Counted from the first letter of the stretch, positions 24,862 through 34,922 are shown. The stretch is 64,000 bases of DNA from an uncultured Cohaesibacter sp. (GCF_963676485.1 NZ_OY781114.1:3302501-3366500), one strand, 5' to 3'. Notes: a model not told the origin generated them from the sequence alone. Program-made: numbers and translations.

Positions 24862-25317
24862 ATGAATGATAATCAGAAACCAAAGCCACGCGTCGCTGTG
24901 CTCAGTCTGGTGGTCAAGGGGCGCCACATTCTGCTGGTCAGGCGTGCCAATCCGCCAGATGCAGGCAAATGGGGCTTTCCCGGCGGCAAGGTCGAGTTTG
25001 GCGAGACTTTGGAAATGGCAGCCCAGCGGGAGCTGTTTGAGGAAACCGGCATTCGCGCGCGTGCCGATCGCATTCTGACGACCCTTGAGGCCTTTTCTCG
25101 CGATCAGGCCGAGCGCTTGCAATTTCACTATGTAATGGTGGCTGTTCTGTGCGAGTGGCAGGAGGGCGAGGCTGTTGCCGGGGATGATGCTCTTGAGGCT
25201 GCCTGGTACAGTGCCGAAGAGTTGCCATGGTATGATCTGGCAACCAGTGAAGATGTGCCGCGGGTGGCGGAAATGGCCTTTGAGGCCATGAAGAAGCCTG
25301 ATGGCTCAACGGGCTGA
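24862..25317 (+). CDS. NUDIX hydrolase
   Basis: Hydrolyses nucleoside diphosphates linked to another moiety. The 151-residue protein contains the complete Nudix box GKVEFGETLEMAAQRELFEE then TGI, with the GFPGG motif just before it, and starts with MNDNQKPKPRVAVLSLVVKG. The substrate is not predictable; ADP-ribose pyrophosphatase or a MutT-like housecleaning role are the common options. The frame extends to 24790, but residues before MNDNQ look non-coding. No strong ribosome binding site is seen. It lies 85 bases after gapR and may be read from the same message. Confidence 0.9.
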   Translation: MNDNQKPKPRVAVLSLVVKGRHILLVRRANPPDAGKWGFPGGKVEFGETLEMAAQRELFEETGIRARADRILTTLEAFSRDQAERLQFHYVMVAVLCEWQEGEAVAGDDALEAAWYSAEELPWYDLATSEDVPRVAEMAFEAMKKPDGSTG

Positions 25318-25480
25318 TAGCCTGATACCCGGACGCATGCTGCTTTTCTCGCCAGACTTCTGACGCATCTCTTCTTTTGCATTTGAAAGTCTTGTTGAAT
25401 TTGCCTGTTTTGGACTCTCCTGCGGTCTGAAATGGTGGATAGCGCATGCTTGCTGCTCTTGTCTTTTGCATTTTTATGTC

Positions 25481-25496
25481 ATAAAGATATCTTTAT
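25481..25496. promoter_or_regulatory. 16-bp palindromic operator before the ArsR–methyltransferase gene
   Basis: ATAAAGATATCTTTAT is a perfect palindrome ending 17 bases before the start codon, a typical ArsR-family site. It probably mediates autoregulation of the regulator together with metF and metH. No second copy is visible before metF or metH. Confidence 0.7.
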
Positions 25497-25513
25497 ATCT
25501 TTGAGGTGGTTGC

Positions 25514-26506
25514 ATGTTGCTGTTGGATGAAATCGTTGGATTGTTGAAAGCGAGCGGGGAGCCGACCCGTCTGCGCTTGCTGGCGTTGCTTGCTGAAGGG
25601 GATCTTTCGGTCAAGGACCTGACGGCCATCCTGCATCAGAGCCAGCCGCGTATCTCGCGCCATCTGAAGCTTTTGTACGAGTCGGGGCTGGTGGAGCGCT
25701 TGCCGGAAGGGGCATGGGTTTATTATTGCCTGACACGGGACAAGGCCAAGGGTGATCTCATATCGGCGGCTTTGCGTCATCTTGATCAACAGGACGCCAT
25801 GATCCTGCGCGATAAGGACAGGCTCAAGCAGATAAAGCAAGCCAATGCCCAGCAGGCCACGGATTATTTCAAGCAGAATGCGGAGCGTTGGGACGAACTG
25901 CGCGCCCTGCATGTGCCGGAAAGTGCGGTTGAGCGGGCCATTCTTGAGGCGCTGGGGGATCAGGAGATCAACCAGTTGCTTGATCTGGGCACGGGCACAG
26001 GCAGCATTCTGTCTTTGTTGGCTGATCGATGCCGCGATGGGCTGGGACTGGATTCCAACCGCTCGATGCTGGCGATTGCTCGCTCCCGGCTGGACGGGCC
26101 AAACCACGGGCATCTGCATGTTCAACAGGGAGATTTGCTTGATCTGACCACGCTGGATCGCAAATTCGACCTCATCACCATTCATCAGGTCTTGCATTAT
26201 TTGGACGACCCATCGGCGGCGTTGCAGGAAGCGGGTAGGGTGCTGCTCCCCGGAGGGCGCATTCTGGTTGTTGACTTTGCGCCCCATGACCATGAATTTT
26301 TGCGAAAGGATCACGCGCACAGGCGATTGGGCTTCTCCCATGATGCCATGCGCCGCTGGATGCAGGAGGCCGGCTTCACCGTGACGCTGGCCAGAGATCT
26401 TGGACATGAGGGGCGCGATCAGGCATTGGCCGGAGAATCCCTGACCGTTTCGATCTGGTTGGCAGAAAAGGCCGGCGGCTCGGTTGCCGATATAGAAACA
26501 GATTGA
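25514..26506 (+). CDS. ArsR-family regulator fused to a SAM-dependent methyltransferase (SahR-like)
   Basis: 330 residues. The N-terminal 100 residues form a winged helix of the ArsR type (SGEPTRLRLLALLAEGDLSV, then QSQPRISRHLKLLYESGLVE) without the usual metal-binding cysteines. Residues about 140–310 form a Rossmann methyltransferase fold with the SAM-binding motif LLDLGTGTGSILSLLADR. Such fusions sit upstream of metF/metH in many alphaproteobacteria and are proposed to sense S-adenosylhomocysteine or SAM to control the methionine cycle. A GAGGTGG site precedes the ATG and a perfect palindrome lies just upstream. Whether it is catalytically active or uses the domain only as a sensor is not known from sequence. 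Confidence 0.9.
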   Translation: MLLLDEIVGLLKASGEPTRLRLLALLAEGDLSVKDLTAILHQSQPRISRHLKLLYESGLVERLPEGAWVYYCLTRDKAKGDLISAALRHLDQQDAMILRDKDRLKQIKQANAQQATDYFKQNAERWDELRALHVPESAVERAILEALGDQEINQLLDLGTGTGSILSLLADRCRDGLGLDSNRSMLAIARSRLDGPNHGHLHVQQGDLLDLTTLDRKFDLITIHQVLHYLDDPSAALQEAGRVLLPGGRILVVDFAPHDHEFLRKDHAHRRLGFSHDAMRRWMQEAGFTVTLARDLGHEGRDQALAGESLTVSIWLAEKAGGSVADIETD

Positions 26507-26609
26507 GCAGACCCGAAAGACGGGTCTGAAGCCCCAAAGACATTGAATATAATGAAACAACGCGGCGCTCTGCCTCCCGGAGCTGGCCGACGTGACTGAG
26601 AGAAGAATT

Positions 26610-27509
26610 ATGAGCCACAATGCAGAACCAAGCGGCCGCCGCAGCAAGGAAACACATAAACTGAATGTTTCCTTCGAGTTCTTTCCCCCGAAAACGCCGA
26701 AGATGGAAGAGAGCCTTTGGGCCTGTGTCGAGCGGCTCGCACCTTTGCAGCCTGAATTTGTGTCCGTGACCTATGGGGCAGGTGGTTCCACGCGTGAGCG
26801 CACCCATGCCACTGTTGAGCGGATCATCAAGGAAGCCGGTATTCCGGCGGCAGCCCATTTGACCTGTGTGAGCGCTACGCGTGAGGAAGTGGATGCCGTC
26901 GTACGCTCTTATGCCGAGGTGGGGGTGACCCATATTGTTGCCCTGCGCGGCGATCCTGCTGCCGGTGTGGGTGAGAAATATGTGCCTCATGAGGGTGGCT
27001 ACATCAACGCAGCGGACCTTGTGGCAGGCATCAAGCGGGTCGGCGATTTTGAGGTGTCCGTTTCCGCCTATCCGGAAAAACACCCCGAGAGCCCTGACTT
27101 TGCGACGGATATTGAAATGTTGCGTCAGAAGGTGGATGCAGGAGCAACCCGCGCCATCACGCAATTCTTCTTTGATAACGATCATTATGAAGCCTATGTG
27201 GAGCGCGTGAGACGCGCTGGCATTTTCATTCCGATCGTGCCGGGCATTTTACCGATCCATAATTTTGTTCAGATGGCCGGTTTTGCGTCCCGCACCGGAG
27301 CCAGTGTGCCGCAATGGTTGGCGAACCGGTTTGAAGGGTTGGAAGATGATCCGGAAACCCATCGTCTGGTGGCGGCTGCCGTTGCTGCAGAGCAGGTGGA
27401 AAATCTGCGTGCACGTGGGGTGGATGACTTCCATTTCTACACCATGAACCGGGCCAACCTGTCTTATGCTATCTGTCATATGCTTGGCATGCGTCCGGTC
27501 AAGGCATAA
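26610..27509 (+). CDS. metF: 5,10-methylenetetrahydrofolate reductase
   Basis: Flavoprotein that makes 5-methyltetrahydrofolate for methionine synthesis. The 299 residues form the MetF TIM barrel: SFEFFPPKT near the N-terminus, SVTYGAGGSTRERT, IVALRGDPA, SAYPEKHPESPD and AITQFFFDNDHY. I start at 26610 (MSHNAEPSG) after AGAGAAGA rather than the GTG at 26592. It lies 103 bases after the ArsR-fusion gene and 104 before metH, so the three probably form one methionine operon in which MetF supplies the MetH substrate. Confidence 0.96.
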   Translation: MSHNAEPSGRRSKETHKLNVSFEFFPPKTPKMEESLWACVERLAPLQPEFVSVTYGAGGSTRERTHATVERIIKEAGIPAAAHLTCVSATREEVDAVVRSYAEVGVTHIVALRGDPAAGVGEKYVPHEGGYINAADLVAGIKRVGDFEVSVSAYPEKHPESPDFATDIEMLRQKVDAGATRAITQFFFDNDHYEAYVERVRRAGIFIPIVPGILPIHNFVQMAGFASRTGASVPQWLANRFEGLEDDPETHRLVAAAVAAEQVENLRARGVDDFHFYTMNRANLSYAICHMLGMRPVKA

Positions 27510-27563
27510 GACCTCAGCAACATTTCAAGACTAAGCTATCTTTGAGTTCTCCGGGGATCTGTC

Positions 27564-27592
27564 GAGCGGACAGACGGTCCGCTCTTCCCTTT
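27564..27592 (+). terminator. possible attenuator hairpin between metF and metH
   Basis: GAGCGGAC (27564–27571) pairs with GTCCGCTC (27577–27584) across a 5-base loop and is followed by a T/C-rich stretch ending TTTT. It may reduce read-through into metH or mark a processing site. Confidence 0.5.
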
Positions 27593-27613
27593 TGACGTTA
27601 AGGAAATTCGATC

Positions 27614-30600
27614 ATGTCGATCTTGCCATTAAGCCCCTCCTATGATCAGCTGACCCAACTGGCAGCCGAGCGTATTCTGATATTTGATGGCGCCATGGGT
27701 ACGATGATCCAGCGTCTAGCCCTGTCCGAAGATGACTTCAGAGGGGAACGTTTCAAAGATTGGAAACGCGACCTCAAGGGTAACAACGATCTGCTGTCTA
27801 TCACCAAGCCGGACGCCATTCGTGATATCCATCGCCAATATTTCGAAGCGGGTGCGGATTTTGCTGGCACCAACACCTTCTCCTCCACCACCATTGCACA
27901 GGCCGATTATGGCATGGAGCAGTTGGCCTATGAGCTCAATGTCGAGAGCGCCAAGATTGCCAAGGAAGCCGCCCTGGATGTAGAATCGCGTTTTGCTGGC
28001 CGCAAATGCTTTGTGCTTGGCGCCATGGGGCCGACCAACAGGACGGCGTCCATTTCGCCCGATGTGAACAATCCCGGCTACAGGGCGGTCAGCTTTGATG
28101 AGTTGAAGACGGCCTATCGCGAAGCGGCGAAGGGGCTGCTTGATGGCGGGGCGGACGCTCTGACTGTTGAGACGATCTTTGATACGCTGAACGCCAAGGC
28201 GGCCCTTTTTGCCATCGAAGAAGAATTCGAGGCGCGTGGCATGCGCTGGCCGGTGATCATTTCCGGCACCATTACTGATAAGTCGGGCCGTACGCTTTCC
28301 GGCCAGACGGCAGAAGCCTTCTATCACTCCGTACGTCATGTAAAGCCGTTTGCCGTGGGGCTGAACTGCGCGCTCGGTGCGGCCGAATTGCGCCAGCATA
28401 TCGATGCGCTTTCCCGCGTGGCCGAAACGCTGATCTCAACTTATCCGAATGCTGGTCTGCCCAACGAGTTCGGGGAATATGATGAGAGCCCTGAACATAT
28501 GGCCAGCATCATCGATGGTTTTGCCAGGGATGGGCTGATCAATATTGTCGGCGGCTGTTGCGGTACGACGCCCGACCATATTCGCGCCATTGCCGAGACG
28601 GTGAAGAAGTATGACACCCGTCAGGTGCCTGAAATTAAGCCCTATATGCGCCTGTCAGGTCTGGAACCCTTTACGCTGACGCCAGAGACGAATTTCGTCA
28701 ATATTGGCGAGCGAACCAACGTCACCGGATCTGCCAAATTCCGCCGCCTGATCAGGGATGGTGATTATGAAACCGCGCTTGATGTGGCCCGTCAACAGGT
28801 GGAAAGCGGGGCGCAGATCATCGATGTGAATATGGATGAGGGGCTTCTTGATTCAGAAGAAGCGATGGTGACCTTCCTCAATCTCATCGTGTCCGAGCCG
28901 GATATCTCCCGCGTGCCTGTCATGGTGGACAGCTCCAAATGGAGCGTGATTGAAGCTGGTCTCAAATGTTTGCAGGGCAAATCCGTCGTCAACTCGATCT
29001 CCATGAAGGAAGGCAAAGAAGCCTTTATCGAACATGCCAAGACCATTCTGCGCTATGGCGCGGCTGTGGTTGTCATGGCATTTGATGAAGACGGGCAGGC
29101 GGATAGCTACGAGCGCAAGATTGGTATCTGCAAGAAAAGCTATGACATTCTGGTCAATGAAGTGGGCTTCCCGCCCGAGGACATCATCTTCGACCCGAAC
29201 GTGTTTGCTGTCGCCACAGGCATTGAAGAGCATAACAATTACGGTGTTGATTTCATCAACGCGACCCAGTGGATTCGCCAAAATCTACCTGGCGCTCATG
29301 TGTCCGGCGGACTTTCCAACCTCAGCTTCTCCTTCCGTGGCAACAATCTTGTCCGTGAGGCGATGCATTCGGTGTTCCTTTATCATGCCATCAAGGTCGG
29401 TCTTGATATGTCCATCGTCAATGCCGGTCAGCTGATGGTCTATGATCAGATCGACAAGGAACTGCTTGAGCGGATTGAAGATGTGGTGATGAACCGGCGC
29501 GATGACGCGACGGATCGTCTGTTGGAGATTGCCGAGCGCTACCTCAACCAGAAGGGCGAATACAAGGTCGCTGATCTGGCCTGGCGCGAGCTGCCGGTTG
29601 AAAAGCGGCTGGAGCATGCTCTGGTCAAGGGCATCAATGATTATGTCGAGGAAGATGTCGAGGAAGCACGCCAGAAGGCGACCCGTACGCTGGATGTGAT
29701 CGAAGGGCCATTGATGGATGGCATGAATGTGGTTGGCGACCTGTTCGGGGATGGCAAGATGTTCCTGCCGCAGGTAGTCAAGTCGGCGCGCGTGATGAAG
29801 AAGGCTGTTGCCTATCTGATGCCCTATATGGAAGAAGAGCAGGATGGCGATCATCAAAGCGCGGGCAAGGTGCTGATGGCGACCGTGAAGGGGGATGTGC
29901 ATGACATCGGAAAGAATATCGTCGGCGTTGTGCTCCAGTGTAACGGTTACGAGGTGGTTGACCTTGGCGTCATGGTTCCGGCCAATGACATTCTGGAAGC
30001 GGCCCGTCGGGAAAAGGTCGATATCATTGGCCTGTCCGGCCTGATCACGCCTTCGCTTGATGAAATGTGTCATGTGGCGGCCGAGTTGCAGCGCGAGGGT
30101 TTTGACCAGCCGCTCATGATTGGTGGGGCGACCACCTCTCAGGTGCATACGGCGGTCAAGATTGATCCGAACTATGACAATGGTCAGGCCATCTATGTGA
30201 CCGACGCCAGCCGTGCTGTTGGTGTGGCCACGCGGCTCCTGTCGCGGGAAAAATCGGAATATGTAGCCGACATCAAGAACACCTATATTCAGGTGCGCAG
30301 CAAGCATGAGGCTGCACAGGACAAGAAGAACCGCCTAAGCCTTTCCAAGGCGCGTGAGAATGCCTTCAAGATCGATTGGGACGCCTACAAGCCGACCAAG
30401 CCGAACTTTATCGGAACGAAGCTTTTTGAAAGCTATGATCTGGCCTCTCTTGTGCCCTATATCGACTGGACACCTTTCTTCTCCACTTGGGAAATGAAAG
30501 GGCGTTATCCGGCCATTCTGGAAGATGATGTCTATGGCGAGGCAGCAACCAGCCTGTTCAATGATGCGCAGGCCATGCTCACGAAGATCGTCGAGGAACA

Positions 30601-31312
30601 ATGGTTGACGGCGCGGGCTGTGATCGGGTTATGGCCTGCCAACAGTGTGGGTGATGATATCGTTGTCTATACAGATGACAATCGCGTTCAGGAAGCTGCC
30701 CGCTTCTATGGGCTGCGCCAGCAAATGGCCGGACGGTCGGCGCGTGCGCGCGTTGCCATGGGCGATTTCATCGCGCCAGCGGATAGCGGCGTTGCGGATT
30801 ATATCGGTGGCTTTGCTGTTTCCTCGGGCTTTGGTGAGGAAGAATATGCCAAGGCGTTTGATGCTGCAGGCGATGATTATTCCAAGATCCTGCTGCAGGC
30901 TCTGGCAGACCGTTTGGCCGAAGCCCTCGCCGAGGCGATGCATGCAAGAGTTCGAAGGGAATTCTGGGGCTATGCTGGAGATGAAGCGCTTAGCAACGAG
31001 CAAATCATCGAAGAGCGCTATGATGGCATTCGTCCAGCTCCGGGCTATCCTGCGCAGCCGGATCATACTGAAAAGCGGACGCTTTTCACCCTTCTCGACG
31101 CCGAAGCACAGACGGGAATCAAGCTGACAGAAAGCTGCGCCATGATACCCGGTTCGGCTGTGTCGGGGATCTATATTGCCCATCCGGACAGCTACTATTT
31201 CGGTGTTGGCAAGATCGAGAAGGATCAGGTTTCCGACTATGCCGAGCGCAAGGGGTGGACGCTTGAAGAAGCCGAGAAATGGTTGGCTCCCATCCTGAAT
31301 TACAGGACCTGA
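27614..31312 (+). CDS. metH: cobalamin-dependent methionine synthase
   Basis: Transfers the methyl group of methyltetrahydrofolate to homocysteine through cobalamin. The full 1232-residue protein shows all modules: homocysteine domain (1–340) with zinc cysteines in GLNCALGA and [10 protein letters not shown]; pterin-binding domain (about 350–620) with [11 protein letters not shown]; a four-helix cap (about 650–740); the B12 domain with [15 protein letters not shown] (the histidine near residue 763 is the lower cobalt ligand); and the C-terminal reactivation domain with [15 protein letters not shown] that binds SAM. TAAGGAA precedes the ATG. No cobalamin or SAM riboswitch is seen upstream, which leaves control to the ArsR-type fusion protein. 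Confidence 0.98.
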   Translation: MSILPLSPSYDQLTQLAAERILIFDGAMGTMIQRLALSEDDFRGERFKDWKRDLKGNNDLLSITKPDAIRDIHRQYFEAGADFAGTNTFSSTTIAQADYGMEQLAYELNVESAKIAKEAALDVESRFAGRKCFVLGAMGPTNRTASISPDVNNPGYRAVSFDELKTAYREAAKGLLDGGADALTVETIFDTLNAKAALFAIEEEFEARGMRWPVIISGTITDKSGRTLSGQTAEAFYHSVRHVKPFAVGLNCALGAAELRQHIDALSRVAETLISTYPNAGLPNEFGEYDESPEHMASIIDGFARDGLINIVGGCCGTTPDHIRAIAETVKKYDTRQVPEIKPYMRLSGLEPFTLTPETNFVNIGERTNVTGSAKFRRLIRDGDYETALDVARQQVESGAQIIDVNMDEGLLDSEEAMVTFLNLIVSEPDISRVPVMVDSSKWSVIEAGLKCLQGKSVVNSISMKEGKEAFIEHAKTILRYGAAVVVMAFDEDGQADSYERKIGICKKSYDILVNEVGFPPEDIIFDPNVFAVATGIEEHNNYGVDFINATQWIRQNLPGAHVSGGLSNLSFSFRGNNLVREAMHSVFLYHAIKVGLDMSIVNAGQLMVYDQIDKELLERIEDVVMNRRDDATDRLLEIAERYLNQKGEYKVADLAWRELPVEKRLEHALVKGINDYVEEDVEEARQKATRTLDVIEGPLMDGMNVVGDLFGDGKMFLPQVVKSARVMKKAVAYLMPYMEEEQDGDHQSAGKVLMATVKGDVHDIGKNIVGVVLQCNGYEVVDLGVMVPANDILEAARREKVDIIGLSGLITPSLDEMCHVAAELQREGFDQPLMIGGATTSQVHTAVKIDPNYDNGQAIYVTDASRAVGVATRLLSREKSEYVADIKNTYIQVRSKHEAAQDKKNRLSLSKARENAFKIDWDAYKPTKPNFIGTKLFESYDLASLVPYIDWTPFFSTWEMKGRYPAILEDDVYGEAATSLFNDAQAMLTKIVEEQWLTARAVIGLWPANSVGDDIVVYTDDNRVQEAARFYGLRQQMAGRSARARVAMGDFIAPADSGVADYIGGFAVSSGFGEEEYAKAFDAAGDDYSKILLQALADRLAEALAEAMHARVRREFWGYAGDEALSNEQIIEERYDGIRPAPGYPAQPDHTEKRTLFTLLDAEAQTGIKLTESCAMIPGSAVSGIYIAHPDSYYFGVGKIEKDQVSDYAERKGWTLEEAEKWLAPILNYRT

Positions 31313-31390
31313 CGGGAGGGAACCATGCTGTGCTTATGGGGCAGGTTCCTGATCGGCATATATGGCATTGGGAAAGTATTCGTGAAGTAA

Positions 31391-31417
31391 AAAAAGCCGG
31401 GTTAACCCCGGCTTTTT
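31391..31417 (+). terminator. intrinsic terminator after metH
   Basis: AAAAAGCCGGG (31391–31401) pairs with CCCGGCTTTTT (31407–31417) across TTAAC; a clean terminator that ends the methionine operon. Confidence 0.92.
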
Positions 31418-31505
31418 ACTCGCAGACTGGCGAATAAAAGTGCGTCTTTTCAAGGGTATGTGTGAGACAGCCTTACTGCCTGATGCAATCGTCGTTGCCT
31501 CCTGC

Positions 31506-31583
31506 TTAAATAAGTCCAACGACAATAGCAGCGATGAATACAAAGGCAGCACAAACAAACACGATGTTTAAAGATTTGACCAT
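31506..31583 (-). CDS. 25-residue single-pass membrane protein (small ORF)
   Basis: A very short gene that begins MVKSLNIVFVCAAFVFIAAI and ends VVGLI before a TAA stop. The product is a positively charged cap (one lysine) followed by an unbroken hydrophobic helix of about 20 residues, so it should sit in the inner membrane. GGAGAGG lies at proper spacing before the ATG, strong support for translation. Small proteins of this shape often bind and stabilise larger membrane complexes; no specific partner is indicated here. Its upstream region carries two palindromic elements, and the metH terminator lies beyond its 3' end. Confidence 0.65.
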   Translation of the reverse strand: MVKSLNIVFVCAAFVFIAAIVVGLI

Positions 31584-31640
31584 ATAGCCTCTCCTCCTAG
31601 CCTTTCCTTCATGGTGAGAAGTCTACGGCAACTTTTAGAA

Positions 31641-31797
31641 TTCGCGAAATGAAAAAGTTGGTGCAGCGCCGAGGAGGGGGGTAACTTTGTTACCAAAACA
31701 TGAATAAGTCCTTGAGGCGCCTTGGGTTAAAGTGCGACAATCATGTAACAGAAAAACAGGGGAAAGATCGCATATATTGCGCTGCAGCATTCGCGAA
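31641..31797. promoter_or_regulatory. palindromes in the control region of the 25-residue gene
   Basis: The same ATTCGCGAAAT word occurs twice, with TTCGCGAA at 31641–31648 and 31790–31797, 149 bases apart. Between them GGTAAC-TTT-GTTACC (31680–31694) is a perfect 15-bp inverted repeat. These look like binding sites for regulators of the small gene (or of the distant amidase), with no family assigned. No gene is seen in 31584–31914. Confidence 0.4.
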
Positions 31798-31914
31798 ATT
31801 GTAAAAATTGCCCGTCATTTTGCTGCTTATTGTATGGCCATATGCCTATTTCTTGCTCTTCTGACTGCCTAAATTGCACTCGTGCTATGTGCGGTTGAAG
31901 CCGGAGCTTATGCT

Positions 31915-33213
31915 TCAGCCTCTTAAATGGCGCAGAATGGCACCTTCCAGCCAATGGGCAATCTGGAGCGTGGACTGGTCTTCCCCTTCTGGCCCGATGA
32001 GTTGAACCCCGAGGGGCAGGCCGCTTTCTGTTTCCAGACCGGTGACATTGACACATGGGGTATGAAGCAAGGTCCAGATCCTGTTGAATATGGGGGAACC
32101 GGTGGAGGTGAGGCCTTCAGGAGCCGGCCCCTGAGCGGATAGGCTCAACAGCGCATCCACATCCTCGAATTGTTCGTTGAGTTCCCTTTTGGCAGCACGG
32201 GTGCAAATCAGGGCCTCGTCATAATCGGATGGGGTGATCGTCTGGGCGAAGTCGAGTGTCTGACGGAGCAAGGGACTCAATTGATCGGCATGGTGGGCAT
32301 ATTCCCACGCCAGAGCCTGAGAGGCTTCATAATCCTGAATGATCTGGTGCGCTTTGAAAGCACCGAGGAAATGCTCGCTTGGTTCCAGCTCGATGACTTC
32401 AGTGCCGAAGCGTTTGAGGCTCGTAACCATCGCCTCGAAGCGGGCGACATAATCGGCATCGGCTTCTTGCCAAGTGCGGCATCGGATAATGCCCAGCTTT
32501 GGCTGCTTGAAGTTGGCCTCCGGATCTACCTGAAGATTGCGGCCGGTGATGGCCGAGGCCGCGAAGGCGCAATCGGCGACCTTGGCAGCAAAGAGGCCTG
32601 CGGTGTCCAATGTCCATGAAAAATCCTTGATGCCGACCTTTGGCAGAAGTCCATAGCTTGGTTTGTAGCCGGTGACGCCGCAATAGGCTGCCGGGCGAAT
32701 GATGGAGCCACCCGTCTGCGTACCGAAAGCAAGATGGGCCATGCCAGAGGCTATGGCTGCAGCAGAGCCGGAAGAAGACCCGCCGGGTGTGTGCTTTATA
32801 TTGTGCGGGTTGCGAGTCTGTCCGGGGTCCAGAAAGGCAAATTCTGTCGTGACGGATTTCCCGATCACAGTGCTGCCCGTTTTGTTTGCCATGGTAACAA
32901 GGGCTGCGTCGCGCACTGGCTCGTGGCCACGGTAGATGGGCGAGTTATATTCGGTCGCCAATGAACGGGTCTCGAAGATATCCTTGACGGCGAGGGCGAT
33001 GCCAGCAAGCAGCCCTTTTGCCTCTTTTGCTTCGGCAATGGCGTGGCCGTTTATGGACACAAAAGCATGGATCTGTTGTTCGACAAGGGCGAGGCGCTGA
33101 AGGCAGGCTTCTATAGACTGTGCAGGGGTGAGGGTTCCTGCGTCGATTGCCTTGAGCGTATCGAGAAGGCTGACCGGGGCGACGAGATCTTTAACGTGCG
33201 ATGCTTGAACCAT
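31915..33213 (-). CDS. amidase (amidase signature family)
   Basis: Hydrolyses an amide bond through a Ser-cisSer-Lys triad. The 432-residue protein has the lysine in GIALAVKDIFETRS, the serine-rich block HTPGGSSSGSAAAIASGMAH and the catalytic GTQTGGSIIRPAAYCG. The family includes GatA, but length and the lack of gatB/gatC nearby argue for a metabolic amidase of unknown substrate. AAAGGCAG precedes the ATG. Divergent from the extensin-like gene with a 74-base shared promoter region. Confidence 0.92.
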   Translation of the reverse strand: MVQASHVKDLVAPVSLLDTLKAIDAGTLTPAQSIEACLQRLALVEQQIHAFVSINGHAIAEAKEAKGLLAGIALAVKDIFETRSLATEYNSPIYRGHEPVRDAALVTMANKTGSTVIGKSVTTEFAFLDPGQTRNPHNIKHTPGGSSSGSAAAIASGMAHLAFGTQTGGSIIRPAAYCGVTGYKPSYGLLPKVGIKDFSWTLDTAGLFAAKVADCAFAASAITGRNLQVDPEANFKQPKLGIIRCRTWQEADADYVARFEAMVTSLKRFGTEVIELEPSEHFLGAFKAHQIIQDYEASQALAWEYAHHADQLSPLLRQTLDFAQTITPSDYDEALICTRAAKRELNEQFEDVDALLSLSAQGPAPEGLTSTGSPIFNRIWTLLHTPCVNVTGLETESGLPLGVQLIGPEGEDQSTLQIAHWLEGAILRHLRG

Positions 33214-33287
33214 TGCGCTGCCTTTATGTTAACCTTTTCTCTTCAGGATGCGCTGAATTGAATGTTGCTGCAAGCGGGAATCAAAAT

Positions 33288-33989
33288 ATGAAGAGTGTTA
33301 CGATCAGCAAACGTCCCTTTCTTGCATTCCTGACTGCTTTGACGACCCTGACGGGCTGCGGCGGTTTTCATGACCTTGAAGAGGTTTCGCAATCGGATTT
33401 GCAGAGTGAAGCGATCTGGCCCGACAAGTCTATTTCTGCACAAAACTGTCCAATTGTTGAAAAGGGCTATGTCGACGCAAAAGCCTTGCCTGCGATCAAG
33501 GGAAAATGGGGATGCGGCAGCAAGGCGCCTTTTTCCATTTCATCGCTCGGTGGCCGTTATCCCGTTGCCTTCAACCGGAATGCGACGACCAATTGTGTCA
33601 TGACCTCGCAGCTCTATCGCTATTTTTCTGAAGTCGTGCAACCCATGGCGCGTGACAAGCTGGGCCAGCCGGTCGTCGAGATACGGGTTGCTGCCTCCTA
33701 TTCCTGTCGTCCGCGCAACAACAAGCGCGGAGCAAAACTATCCGAACACGGGCGCGCAAATGCAATCGATATCAGTGCGTTTATCCTGAAGGATGGTACA
33801 GTGCTGACCGTTGAGGATGATTGGTCCAGACGCAACAGCAAGGGTAAGTTTCTGCGCGGGATCAATCGGCAGGCCTGTCGCTACTTCACAACCGTCATCG
33901 GACCTGGCGGCGACAAATATCACCAGAATCACATCCACCTGGATCATGGTCTGCATGGCAGGGCCGGAACATGGCGTGTGTGTCAGTAG
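33288..33989 (+). CDS. extensin-like family lipoprotein
   Basis: 233-residue protein of the extensin-like family common in Rhizobiales. The N-terminus is a lipoprotein signal with lipobox LTGC (MKSVTISKRPFLAFLTALTT then LTGC). The domain shows the conserved cysteines and the metal-peptidase-like pattern: SYSCRPRNN, KLSEHGRANAIDIS (about residue 150) and YHQNHIHLDHG. The SEHG.A.AIDI and HxHLD motifs resemble those of D,D-/L,D-carboxypeptidases, so a peptidoglycan hydrolase role is plausible although the family is formally uncharacterised. I start at 33288; earlier in-frame codons run into the divergent gene's promoter. Confidence 0.87.
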   Translation: MKSVTISKRPFLAFLTALTTLTGCGGFHDLEEVSQSDLQSEAIWPDKSISAQNCPIVEKGYVDAKALPAIKGKWGCGSKAPFSISSLGGRYPVAFNRNATTNCVMTSQLYRYFSEVVQPMARDKLGQPVVEIRVAASYSCRPRNNKRGAKLSEHGRANAIDISAFILKDGTVLTVEDDWSRRNSKGKFLRGINRQACRYFTTVIGPGGDKYHQNHIHLDHGLHGRAGTWRVCQ

Positions 33990-34211
33990 ATCTACTGAAT
34001 TTGATCCGCTGGGTTGGGGTTTCTGCCAATTCATTTGTCCCTAAAGCTTTTCTGGCTTGCCCTTCTGTGCTGTTTTCGGGCACAAAGCTTCCCGATTGTG
34101 GTATAGCGCCTTTTTTTGGCTATCAACGGCTCGTATTTCCGGCGCGTATCACATAAATTGATCGCAAACGCAGGAATGATGCGTGCGAGGAATGGGTGTT
34201 CAGGAGACCTC

Positions 34212-34922
34212 ATGAGCATTTGGAGCCATATTGGCAGTTTGATTGAAGACCTCCGTCAGAGTGAGGCGATTTCCCAGTTTGTGGAAAAGGTCGCTTCCAC
34301 TGTGCGGGGGCTTGGCAGCGGCATTGATCGCAAGCAACTCACCTTTACGGTCGCAGTCATTGCCCTGTCTGCCAAAATGGCCAAGGCTGACGGGGTTGTG
34401 ACGCAGGATGAAATCAACGTCTTTCAGAAGCTCTTTTCTATCCCGCAAGGGGAAGAGCGCAATGTGCAGCGTATGTTCAATCTCGCCAAGCAGGATGTGG
34501 CTGGCTATGAGGCTTACGCCAAGCAGATTGCGGCTCTCTATGAAGATGACATGGAGCCTCTGGCCGATATTCTGGATGGCTTGTTCATGATTGCTGGCGC
34601 TGATGGCGTCATGCATACCAGAGAAATGCTCTATCTGGAGCATGTGGCCGAAATCTTCGGCATTCCCGAGCGCTGTTTTGAACGCATCAAGATGAGCCAT
34701 GTGAAGCCGGACGAGCAGGATCCCTACACGATTCTGGAAGCCGAACGCTCCATGAGTGACAAGGAAATCAAGAGCCACTATCGCAAACTGGTGCGGGAAA
34801 ACCATCCGGACCGGTTGATTGCGCGCGGCGTGCCGGAAGAATTCGTGCGGATCTCCACCGAAAAACTGGCCACGATCAATAACGCATGGTCAATGATTGA
34901 GATTGAGCGCGGCTTGCGCTAA
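34212..34922 (+). CDS. TerB-like / DnaJ-domain protein (DjlA-like)
   Basis: 236 residues. A TerB-like helical domain (about 50–155, with KMAKADGVVTQDEINVFQKL and IAGADGVMHTREM, both carrying acidic metal-binding patterns) is followed by a C-terminal J domain (from DPYTILEAERSMSDKEIKSH, with the essential HPD in RENHPDRL). The J domain should stimulate DnaK. Unlike E. coli DjlA there is no clear N-terminal membrane helix. AGGAG precedes the ATG at 34212; the longer frame from 34116 lacks one. The AmpD-like gene follows 65 bases later on the same strand, perhaps co-transcribed. Confidence 0.9.
   Translation: MSIWSHIGSLIEDLRQSEAISQFVEKVASTVRGLGSGIDRKQLTFTVAVIALSAKMAKADGVVTQDEINVFQKLFSIPQGEERNVQRMFNLAKQDVAGYEAYAKQIAALYEDDMEPLADILDGLFMIAGADGVMHTREMLYLEHVAEIFGIPERCFERIKMSHVKPDEQDPYTILEAERSMSDKEIKSHYRKLVRENHPDRLIARGVPEEFVRISTEKLATINNAWSMIEIERGLR

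Noticed and set aside
26507-26609. SAM riboswitch before metF
   Set aside because: The gap is short and shows none of the expected helices; control is better explained by the ArsR-type fusion and its palindrome.
31334-31558. 74-codon minus-strand frame after metH
   Set aside because: Overlaps the metH terminator and the well-supported 25-codon gene in another frame; no ribosome binding site.
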